Shown piece by piece: positions 12,301 to 24,509 of a stretch of DNA of 29,465 bases. Both the position numbers and the translations under genes were made by a program. Origin of the DNA: Plakobranchus ocellatus (lineage: Eukaryota > Mollusca > Gastropoda > Plakobranchidae); assembly GCA_019648995.1 (NCBI GenBank), contig BLXT01005251.1:1557732-1587196 (forward strand), read 5' to 3'. The first letter of the stretch is position 1; the number at the start of each line of letters is the position of its first letter. The notes under the pieces were generated by a model that was not told the DNA's origin, ran no database searches, and saw nothing but the letters and a program-made list of their open reading frames with translations.

Positions 12301-15300
12301 CCAACGAAGCCCTGATCTCTGTCAGACTGCCTGCTGACATTCTGGACCCGTCCCTGGGCTTGGTCAATCTCAATGACAGCAACCAGATTGTGGTAGGTCT
12401 TTCATCTTTTGTGTGAACAGTATCTTTTTTTTTTTTAAGTTTTTTGTTTCTTTCTTGTTTAATATTTATCCCAAGCCTAATACAAATATTACTAAGAGAT
12501 GGGAAACATAATGATTAATATCAGGCTCTGAGGTGTTATCAGCCATTTGAGATGTTACCTAAACAGCCCTACATATGGCCTTTATGGCTACCAATTGATG
12601 CTTATGTAGCTTCTATAATTATGGGTGTTAATCTGTTTTTGTAAAGCACTAAGGACTCACCAAAGTGTGACAATCATTAAAAGTGTCAGCATATAAATGA
12701 ACAAACAGTCATGTGATCACTAGGTTTTTTTCATTCTTGTGAATGTAAATCTGATAAAGAATAGATTTTTTAAACTTTCATTTGTGTCTTATTCTGATAA
12801 GTTTAAAATCACTTTTTCTTTTTTTTTTCAATTTGCCAGAATCAAACGTCATGTCCCATTTCTGATAATGAAGATGACAGAGAGTGCACAATAGAGCCTG
12901 TGACACAAGCGGTAAGCATACAAATTTGTGTTTTAAAGTTTTCTTGACTCATTGATTCTTCTGTCTTTACTTTTGTTTTCATTTTATTTCAGAGGCATTG
13001 TTGTTCTTTACACAACCTCTTTTTCTTTTGCGTTATAGAACTATTTATTTTGTTTTAATTTGAATCTATTTTTTTCTATTGCAGTATCATAATCATGGTT
13101 TTTTCAAAAAGATTTTATTTCTTCATAGAAAAACAATTTTAAGGTAGCTGAAGCAATGCATGTCTTGTTTTCTTTGAAAAGAAGCCATCATGCAAGTGAA
13201 ATGAACATGAAACATTATTATCTACTTTATCATCAGGTCACTACTTTTGAAAGTATTTTGATACCACTTTCATCTTTTATAAAACTTTGAAATCAATTGT
13301 CTACATCAGGAATCTCAACAGTAACATTTAAGAAATGAGCTCCCATACTTTCACATGAATATAATAAATAACAAATTTCTGCTTAATTTGAGAAAGAGAC
13401 AAAAATATAAATCTGTCTTGTATTTTCTGTTTTTCATCACATACAGGTTCCATTAGAGTTAGTTGGTCAAGTACCTAAACCAGGAGACTACATTCTGATT
13501 GTCCACTACTACATGCCTACAGAAACTAACCTTTACATTCCTGTTACACTCTACACTGATGGAAAGGAGATTCCAGGTGCAGGACTCAGTTTAACTATCT
13601 CTCTGTGTAGCAGTTCTAAAAAATGAGTCGGGCTGTGGTTTGGCATGGCTGATATTGAATAAAAATCCTCAACTAGAGGAGAGGAAAATATTAACTTCTG
13701 TATGTGCAGAACTTTCTTTAGATATGCTTTTAGAACTTAACTCATTTTGTGGGACTGCTGTGAGAGATTCCATTGCCAACCTGAATATCCCATATCTTAA
13801 CATCTGAACATCTTAATATTTCCTTGTGTTCCAACATGTCTGTGTTTTCCCGCTGGACTCTACATATTTCAAAACTCTGTTTTTACCCCCAATGTACTAC
13901 GCTCAATCTTTATCTGCAATGGCCAAACTTCTAATGAACCCACAACCTGCAGGAGCCCTTCCATAACAAATTTTAGCTCGTCTACCATCAGCAACTTGGC
14001 CTGATTTCGGCTTAGGAGCCTGAGATCACCTTGCAGTGATCGAGCTCTAAGCATAAGAAAATGTAAGCAATGGATATTTTCTGCTGTTCACCAATGTCTA
14101 TCTTTAATCAACATTCTGGGTTCTAATGGTAAGCAATTTCTCAGGACTTTATGCAATCTCATTAAAATGAAGCTTGATAACTTTGCCGTAAAGTTTGCAC
14201 TTTTTTTTGCCTCACGAGAAATAGTCCATAAAAGTTGATCTTAATATAATATAGCCCTCTTTCTTTTGCTCTTCAAAATGTATGTAAATTTCAGAGGTAA
14301 ACGAGACTGAAATTAGAAAATCATGCTGTATAAGAAATTCTTAGTGTTTCAAAGTACACTTTACGTCTCTCAGTTCAACTCCATTTTCCTGTGAGGACAC
14401 TGATGAATTGATAGTTATATGGGGTAAAAGATGCTGTAGGATTAAGAGATTTGTCAATGATTCTTAATCTACAACATATCTGTTTTCAGATTCCAGCAAA
14501 TCACCTTAATTCTTGGTTTTCTCACAATTACACAGATAGGATTTATTTAAAACTTTTGAAATTTCTTTTTTTTGACCACCACATTGCATTGCATTTTGTA
14601 GAGAATTGGAATTCAAGTAGCTGTAACCACTCTTAGGGTATTTTCATCCATAAATTTCAATAACTTTACCTTCCCCCCACCCCAGGAAAAAAATCAGCCC
14701 TTCCACTTCCGGCCTGTTAAGGCCAGTACAAAGAATGTTGATGTCTTTTATTCCTAAACTTTTGTTTTCAAAGTTTCTTTTTGGATAGCTCAGATATGGG
14801 TTCTCCATTTCAGGTTTTAAAATTTCTCATTGATTGTTTTGCTTTACATTTGCAGGAATGTTCTCACCTACATTTTGTCCGAATAGTGTTGGTTGTCGCG
14901 TTGTCATCACTTTTGATCCACCTGGTCAGAGCAGTGTGAGGCTGTTAGGGTCTGACATTCGTGTGCTCTTCAATGGAACTATGGGTCACGATATCTGGCT
15001 GGTGGGTAGCTTTCATGGCTTTGGGTCCATTGCAGCCACTTTGATGGAATAAATGCTTCCTCGACTAAAAATCAATGCATGTGCAAGAGAACGTTGAGAA
15101 AATAAATTAGCCCTGTACTCTGTGATAGAAAAATATGGCAGGTTTAAGGATCTTGAGGATCCTCAAGAAGATGAGGAGTAAAAGAAAGCAGCATAATATG
15201 ATTGACAAGAAAAAGGTTATAAAAATTAAATCTTTGAAATTGTTATTGTATTTGACCAGTGGTTTGTCAGGATTTGCCCCTTGCAATGAAAGAAAATATT

Positions 15301-16018
15301 TGAAACTCCTAAAATTTTTTACAATAATTTCTTTTTGCACATCACAAATATTGACTCCATAAAGATTTGGGAAGAAATTATTTTTTCAATGTTTCCTCCG
15401 CTTCAATTATCTTTTTCTATATTTTTTTGGCAATGAGCTCATTTTGTGTTGTGAGGTCATTTATTGACGTACAGTTTTCAAATCTATGTAAAAATAACGT
15501 GTGTAAAATATTGCAGTTTCCTCTATAAACTTAAGAAAGTAATCAATGGAGTGAAAAATTAGAATACGTATAGATTTTTGCAGTTTCCTCAGTAACTTTA
15601 ACAAAATAATGATTATTTAGGTAAAAAATTTCTAAAATTTCTTTTGTTTTCAGTGTGAAAAAGTTTAATTATTTTTCTTATGAGCCTAAATCAATTTTAA
15701 AAAAGTGTTATCTCTGTAAACATCTGTTCATCTGGTTTCCTGCTACAGGACTATTTAATGGTTGTTCCAATTAGACAATTTAGCAACAGCTATCTGGACC
15801 TTCTGCCCATTGACAACTCTCAGCTCTTTATCACAAAATGTGTGGATCCAGGATTCCAGCTCAAGTAAGAATTAACTCTTGTGATAAAGTGCTTTTTTTT
15901 CTTTTTCTCCATCAAACAGTTCTTGAATACTAACCTGAATGAAATTTCTGAGGTGAATGTGAAACTAAAAGTTTGGTAGATCTGGTTTTAGTCCCTGTCA
16001 GTTTTCAATATAAATATC

Positions 16019-16082
<64 letters not shown>

Positions 16083-19000
16083 AATTGTCTGACTGACAGA
16101 CTGGCTGACTGGCTGGCTGAATAACTGATAGACTGGCTGACTGACTAACTGACAGGCTGGCTGACTGACTGACTGACTGACAGGCTGGCTGACTGACTGA
16201 TTGACTGACTGACAGGCTGGCTGATTGACAGACTATTACTTATTGTACCCCTAACTTTTGTAAATTTTTGGTGTGTTTTGAAGCTTTTTCTACCTGTTTC
16301 AATCACTCATAAACGCCCTTAGATTGGTTAACACCCTATCTAAAGCATTTCTATCTATGAAGGAAGAACTTGTTTCTTTATTGCTTATATACAAAAGACT
16401 CTTGTTATTTTTCTATAACTACAAGTTGCTTATTTATTTATTATACAAGCTGTGAAAGAGCTTGGTTTTACTCGGTGCTTAAGCCTGTTTTTCAAATATT
16501 CATCAGGTATGGATTTCAAGTATTCAGCTTCAGAGACTCATATTTACTACTTCTGTTTTTGTAATAAATTATATAATGTTCAGTCACAATTGTAATCAAC
16601 GTAATGATTTCCTGCATTTTCTGCGTTTCATCCAGTTTAACAGACCCATTCTGCCTTGGAGGAGCATTCACACTAACCACCGACTTTAACAACGGAGCTC
16701 TAGATTGCGATTGTGACCCTGATGGTTCTGTGAGTTTCACCTGCTCTGACTCGGGTGGCTCCTGTGTCTGCAAGCCGAATGTCATTGGTCGAAGTTGCAC
16801 TGCTTGTGCCCAAGATTATTATGGTTTCCCCGATTGCAAGCGTGAGTGTTGCATTTTATTGATAAGATTTTATATTTCAGAGTAGCTATTGTTCACAGTA
16901 TCAAAGGTGGAGATGCCTGAAAGTGTTTGGTTTGATGGTAATATCATTTCATTGAGCTGCATCTCATACATGCATATCAGTCCCACAAAATGAGTCCATT
17001 TGTTGATCTTTATCATTGACTTGAAATGAGACCCCTAAACTCAAAAGATAAAATGATTTATTTTTCTCAAGGCAGAACTTTCTAAAGACTTGCCATACTT
17101 TTTGTGAACTTAAAAAAATGTAGCTTTTACTTCTTTAAGTTGAAACTTATATAAATTCAGTGATGTGGATCTGTAGCATGACTGGTTTTGTAGGATTGCT
17201 ACACAAATTTTTTTGTACAACACCTCAATATAATTTTTTAAAACTGTTTTTTCTCAGCCTGCAACTGCCGGTATGGAATATGCCATGAAGTGACTGGACA
17301 GTGCATCTGTCCTCCCAATGTAGAGGGAGACCAGTGTGATCGATGCAAGAGTGGAGCTTACGGCTACGATCCGATTATTGGATGTCAGGTACTTTTTTCC
17401 TTTTTTCCCCTTGTTTCAATAGGTGTTTGAACATGAAGACAGATGTGTATCTGAAACTATGTTTTCCATGATAATATCAGAATTAGATTTTTGATAAACT
17501 TTTTATATCATTGTAGAAAATACAATGGGCACCTTTTTTTTTAACAGGCTAACGTTTTTTTTGTTTTCTATTGGTAAACTCACCTAGTAAAGTGACGATT
17601 CTAGTCATACAATTAGCATAGTCAGATTATATCATGTTACATTGCAAGGTCTCAGGTTTTATTAAAATGCAACCATAAAAAGGTTAAATAATTATGTAAT
17701 TCTTATTATTGTAACACATTAAAATTACTTACTACTGAAGTGAAAGGTAACTGAAGGTTTGAATGTATTACCTCCTGAATTTCCTGCTTCTATAGCTTTG
17801 TAACTGCAACCCTGCCGGGACCATCAATGCAGACATGAGTTGTGATCAGACCACAGGACAATGCAAGTGAGTCTTTACTGCAAGCTTTTTTTTTTTTTGT
17901 TGAAGTAATGGAAAGGTCATTAATGTACAAAGAACGTTGTTATTTTTTGTAAGTTTAATAAATTTTGAAGCAAAAGGGCCTGAAAGTTAAAACAAGCTAT
18001 GAAATAGAATGTTGTGGATCTGATTATTAGTTTGTATTAAAAAAAAATGCAGGAATACAAAGTGAGAGAAGAATTTGTTGTTCCACATAATCTGCGACAG
18101 AATGATAAAAAGTATAAATTTAAAAAACCCCAAAAAACACTGGAACATTGAAAAAAAAATGGGAATTGAAAATTTAATCAAAGCTTTAAATCCATTAATT
18201 TACACACTCAGAATCTTTTACATGATCCTGATTATTTTTTTTTTTTTGCTAATAAAATTATTTTTCTTATTATTTATTAAAGTTACAGTTGCAGCTACAT
18301 AGGGAAAATCAACATTTAGTCTTCTCTTGTTGTAGAAAATAAAATTCGGCAGTCAGAAATCAAAGAGCAGTGGGCCCTAAGGCTATTGAGAGGAAATATT
18401 TACAATCTGTCTTAACAAAGCCCAATTAGATAAAATTGAACTGTAGCCAAGTATCAGGTAAAGCAACCTATTTACCTCCTCTCTTTGTTCTAGGCAACTG
18501 TTCATCCACATTGCATGTAGGCTAAGTGTCAAAGCTACTGTGGATATGCTTTGCCAGAAAGAATAAAAAAAGATGGCGAACATTTGGTGGCAATGCAGTT
18601 TGAGCTTTATGAAAATTAATTTAAAAACTAAGACACTGCAAAGAATGTTTCTTAAGTTGGCATGCCGATGTCTGATAGTATTATCTGTAATATTTGTATG
18701 CCCTTGAGCTCATAGCAAGGGAATGCAGAGAAAAAAACAGAGAGGAGAAGAAAAAGAAGGAGGGGGAAGAAGTGTTCGTTTATGAAACAAGGGTTGTAAA
18801 TAAAAAACCAACAAGAGCTATGAACTCTCTTTCAGTTGCAAGCAAAATGTGGATGGCCGTCGATGTGACACATGTTTGCCAGGTTACCATTCATATCCTT
18901 ACTGTGACAACTGTGGCTGCGACACACGCGGGACAATAGCAGAAATATGTGATCAAAGGACTGCTGAGTGTCTTTGCAAGGTACAAGCTCTCCTCCTTTT

Positions 19001-22000
19001 CCTTAATTCACAGTGGATAATTTTTGAGCATTTGTTTACCTTGTAGCTCAAAAGGGAAGAGGATTTTATGTAAACTTACCTGGTACTCTGGATAAATCTG
19101 ATCTTTGTCTCAGTCCTGTTTTTATAGGTTAATGGCAGAGAAGAGTTAAAAAAATTAACACTTAAAGGACCGGCTTTGCCACCCTAGAGTTACCCCTCCC
19201 AGACCAGGGCTGCCACCCCCTTATTCAATCCCCAGCACCGGAGTCGCCGCCCCCATTTTCTAGAAATCTATATGCACGCCTTTAACACCAATAGAGATAA
19301 GCCTATAATGGAAATCCTTTGTTTATATATCCATAAAAAGGTTACTAGAAATTCGAAATAAGTGTTATCAAGGTTTTTACGTAAAAAATAAGGTTTAGAT
19401 TGGAATAAAGTAGTGGACTAGCTGTTGTGAGAATACTAGTCACTGGTCTTTTATGGCTGGGTACTTTTTCGTGAGTATACTCGTCGCTGGTCTTTTATGA
19501 TTGGCTTTCTTTTGCGAGTATTCTCGTCTACAGTCCTTTAGATGTTAATTTTCTTTATTTGCACAATGCTTGAGAATAAGGCAAATCCTTGAAGAATTTT
19601 TTGACTTTTGAACTGTAATGTTCAGGATCAGAAAAAAATAAAAAATTATAAAATTCATTGTTTTGATGTTTATTTTTTTAACATAGAATGAAGTTTATTA
19701 TATAATTCGCGCTTAACAGAAGTATTTAAAAAAATATTCATAGGACAATGTGCAAGGCCAATACTGCGACCAATGTGCCGATGGTATGTTCAGCTTGACG
19801 CAGGAAAACCCCAAAGGATGCATCAAATGTTTCTGTTTTGGCCATACAACCAGGTGTGACAGTGCAGGGCTCAGCTGGGATACGGTGAGTTGGAAATTGA
19901 AGATTTTGTATAACTTTGAAATCCCAATCACAGAGGGACTAAAAGGTGTCAAAGTGGTAGGTTCAGCTGGGATACAGTGAGTTGAAAGTTTAAGTCTTTG
20001 TTTAACTTGGCAATCCCAAGCACTGAGAGACAGGCAGGTGTGACAGTGCAGGCTCAGCTGAGATAAAGTGAGTTGAAAATGTAAGATTTTGTTTAACTTG
20101 GCAATCCCAAGCACTGAGAGACAGGCAGGTGTGACAGTGCAGGCTCAGCTGAGATAAAGTGAGTTGAAAGTGTAAGATTCGGTATAACTTTGTAATATTA
20201 AACAGTTAGTGTCAACAAATATTGATATTTAGTGGAGCCTAATATCACTAATGTTGATTTGAAGTTACTCCCTATTGGATTTATGTACAAATATTTTCAG
20301 ACAACAATTAACATGCAAATAATCAGGCATAAGTGAACAACAATTGTTTAAAAATAACAAGTAATAAACTGTCTTTATTTCTGTTCAATGTTTGTATGGA
20401 ATATGAAATTATTTTTCAAAAAGTTAAGAGCACACCAAAAGCACATTTTTTCAAGACCAAGGAATTGTGCTGTGCAAATTATTAGCTTTCAAATCAGTTT
20501 GAAGAAGAATCCTGGATGAAATTTATTGCATAAAGTTTAAAAAATATTAAGAGCTAAGTTAGTGCTGTGTATAATGCAGGCAATTTTTATATAATTGATG
20601 ATGGATGCAGTAAATTGTTTATGGGGGCCTTGTGTTTTCTCAGGTGACGGACATGCTTGGCTGGAACATTACTAGCCTGATTGAAGACAACGTTGAGGTT
20701 ACAATGGATGAGATGGGCACAACTTTGGTTGTGAACAGCAGAGATGGCGTTTTAGATGACCCTGGGCTTTTCTGGATTGCACCACCAAGCTACATAGGGG
20801 ATAAGGTCTGTGTACAAGCTAAAAATGATAAATCAATTTTAATTAGCTTATTCTTAATATTGTCGCACCTCCAAGCTTTATAGGCAAGAAAGTTGTCTAG
20901 ACATCTAGAAATGGTGACAAAATTGGGTTCATCTATCCATAAATTGTACAAATATTTTTCATCATTGTTTGAAGAAGTATTGGCATACATATGAAGTTGA
21001 CACAAAACCATTAATGTTTGTGCAAATTTCACAATTTCTTTTTTTTTTGTTTTGTTTTATAAACTTTAATGCTTTCTTGTTTTCTATCTACTGTAGCCTT
21101 GCAGTCTTTTAAAAGAAAAAAAAAACCCAGCTGAGTTGTATTTATGTCCTCAGCCACATTGAATAGGTGGCAACTTATTAAACTTTCTCTTTAGACTTAT
21201 AGGTTTAAACAAGCAATTTGAAAACACATATTTAAGTTCATCAATTTACAACATGAATTGTTTTTTTCATTAAATAATTGGTCAATGTATTTAACTCTCT
21301 CACATTTTCAGACGAAATCTTATGGTGGAAAACTTGAATACACAGTTTTTTTCACACTTCCTCGAGATGATGAATCAAATGGCATAATAAGGGAGGATAT
21401 TATTCTTACTGTACGTAAAAGTGGGATGCTTTGTGCACTTTTTTCTTTATCTCTGTGACCCAAGAAGTGTGTCAAAGGCTGATAAATTGGCTGATATTTC
21501 TTATATTCTCGCAGTGAAAAAAATAGGCAGCTACTTTTGAAATGAAAATATGACATTATAATTAGATGCCTTTCAGTGTATGGTGATACATCTGTGATTA
21601 AGATGCAGCAAGTAGCTTTTTTCAGTCTTGTTTTATATTTCACATCTTGTTTGGGTAATAAAGAGAATTTTTTGACCCGTATGTCTGAAATAGCAACTTC
21701 TAGCAAAATTTATAATGAAAGTAAGTTTGAGTGTAAGGGTAAGAGGACTAAGACAATTTATAAGAAAAAAATCATACCATTATGAAACTGTTCTGTTTTG
21801 TGCACATAACTTCAAAATCTCAAGATTATTCATTCCCATTGTTTACGAATCTTCACACTAGACTCTTTGCAGGAATTGAATTTTATTTGTTTCTCAGAGT
21901 GCATTATATTGTCTCAATATGTAACTTCTCAAAATGTTCATATTTGTTTTCGTACCAAACATTACTTTCAAATTTAACAAATCTAGTAAAAGAGTACAAA

Positions 22001-24462
22001 TTTAAGATTTTGATTTGATTACTTACATAAGCTAGATATTTGGATTATGCAAAAAGAAAAAAAAGTGTTTTTCATACAAAGTAAGTTTCATTTATAACAA
22101 AGACATTAATAAGAATGAGCCAAAATATAAATGAAATAAAATCCTTTGGAGGAAAATGTTTACCATGTGTATGAAGCAAAGCACCTGAAAGATTGATGTG
22201 GAAGTAAAGACAAGTTGTAGTTTTCTTTTTCCTTTGCCATACCTTTAGTTGATGATTCTAAATAGGCTGATGTTGATTTGTGATTGTTTTTTTTTTTTTT
22301 TGAGGAATTCTTTTTTTATTGGTTTATTTGGCCATTTTTTTTCTTGTTTTGTTTGGTTTATGAAGGGCAACAACATGACAATTGTGCATTTCCACGATAC
22401 ACAGCCAGCACCTAACTATCCTTTCAAATTTGAAGTAGAGCTCCAGGAGGTGAGATTTTGAGTTTCTGCCTTAACTTTGTATGGGTTATTTGTATCTTTA
22501 ACATGTTTTTTCATGTAATATAGGATCATTTCAAGAGCTGAGGCATTCAAACTCTTGTTTTATCACAATGTTTTTTTTTTGCTCCATTACTTTTGTGTTG
22601 AAAAAATGAGATATTTTATGAACTTATTTCAAGGCACATCTCATATAGATGTGGTGACCTTGCTTACATAAATAAGATGAAGGTCACTGACAAGAAGGTG
22701 AATTTGTCTGCAAATGAGTGGAGCAATTTGTACTTTTTTGTCATTGGAACTTCTTCTTTGTAAATCTTTATAAACAATAAAATCCTTTTGGTAGAAAAAA
22801 AGGATTCATATAATTAGAGTTAAACTGCAAATTTGTTTGTTTCTCACCCTGGTCACATGATATCCTAGCAGGAGCAGTGCAAAACATGCAATTTGAATGA
22901 CTCTAAAATTTCTTTAGAATGTTTTATTTGTACTTAAATGAAACCAAACTACGTGAGTCCTAAATTGCATTGTAAACATTTTCAGCTCTTGCTGTAGTCT
23001 GAAATACCACTCTGCAAGCTTTACAGTAATTGCATTTAAGCAAAGATGTTTATCAATTCTGTACTAAAATATGAGTTTCAATCTAAACCCTTTGAGGACA
23101 GTGAAAAAAATGTTTCTTTCTGGGGGAAAAATATCAGTGTCAGATACAAAATAGAGGTAAAAGTGTAAAATTGAGGGAAGTAAATATCGGTGCATTTGCT
23201 GCTTAAGCTATTTCAAAGGTCGTCTACCTTGGCATGACTTACAATTTATCCCACTTGTTACACAATCTAAAGCCACAGTTGTTGCTGTTATACTCAAAGA
23301 ATATATTATATTTTAAAGAAGCAAAAATTTCTTAAAAGCTATTCTCCTGAAAGTGTTGTTTGTTATATACCACTTTGTTAAGATTGGTTTCAAGACATTA
23401 AATATATTAGTTTCTACATTTCAAAGTAATGTTTACCAATACATATGCAATCGGTTAATTATTTATATTGATCATTATTAAAATTGATTGATAGACAATA
23501 TAAAAAATAGGAACACTTTATATCTGTCTGTCTACATGCTTTCCTTGTCAGTACAACTTCCGCCATGTTAGAACCAATGCACCAGTCTCCCGTGAACAGT
23601 TCATGATGCTGTTGCATAGTATGGACAGTCTGGTCATCAGGGCATCTTATTTCAGCAAAATGGAGCAAATCAGGTGGGGCAGCCTAGGCTGATGGTTTTT
23701 ACTCAAATAGTGTACAAAAACATCAGGTTCATTCAACAAAACAAAAGGTTCTTCCTTCAATCAATCCATATTTGCAGAGTGAAAGATTTAGGAAATGGTT
23801 GAGAGGATGGTGTTCTGTCGTTCCATTTTTATATACATACATATTACATGCGTAATATGTTTAACTAAACTTATATTCATAATGTGACACCAGATGGTGG
23901 GAGATCTAAAGATCACCATCTATAACAGGGAGCCAATTTCATAGTATCTCCCTAAATGCTAATTCCATTAGTTTGGCTCACTTTTGAAAAATCACTTTAT
24001 AATTGCCAGTACTTTTTTTCATATGTGGACAGAGAAACATATGTAGGGTATTTTCTCTATATTGCTATGTCACAAAAAACTGTAAATAGCTTTTACTTTT
24101 TTTACCAATGGTAATTTGATAAAGATTTTATTAATAAATTTTTCATATCTAAACCATCCTATCAAATGTCTAGCTGTTATGTGCATGAGAACTAGCAATT
24201 CACAATAACAACTTTGGCAAGTAAATGTTTTAGGTGATAAATTTCTTTATCTCTCTTACTTTGTTTTGTTGGAGGCATCTAGGATAAATATTTAAATATC
24301 AAAAGTTTGAATGTAACATTTTCCTGTACATTTTTAGGTTGAAAGAGGTTACACTGCAGGTGGCATCTGAACAGGGCCAGGGTGAGCTGGCTGAGAGTGT
24401 TGAAATGTGCCAGTGCCCACCTACATACAAGGGGCTTTCCTGTGAGGTAAGTCAGCCATAGC

Positions 24463-24509
<47 letters not shown>

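Larger units (their letters stand above)
15865..16635 (+). other. Intron 18
   Basis: Holds the AG microsatellite and the adjoining GACT/GGCT array listed below. The rest is AT-rich. Confidence 0.85.
18981..19743 (+). other. Intron 22
   Basis: Contains a C-rich block (19165-19262) and a 43-44-bp tandem repeat (19427-19545), both listed separately. The rest is AT-rich. Confidence 0.8.

Noticed and set aside
13869-14054. Minus-strand open frame of 61 codons in a GC-richer island
   Set aside because: Nothing recognisable and no supporting splice signals. Left as part of intron 16.
16516-16800. Minus-strand open frame of 94 codons
   Set aside because: Antisense of exon 19; the + strand gives a clear L4b-LE product.
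19713-20114. Minus-strand open frame of 133 codons with internal repeats
   Set aside because: The repetition comes from the 91-92-bp DNA array at the exon 23 donor, not from a protein repeat family.
20806-20891. Extended exon 24 using the copied donor at 20892
   Set aside because: The 86-base extension is not a multiple of three and meets an in-frame stop at 20881.
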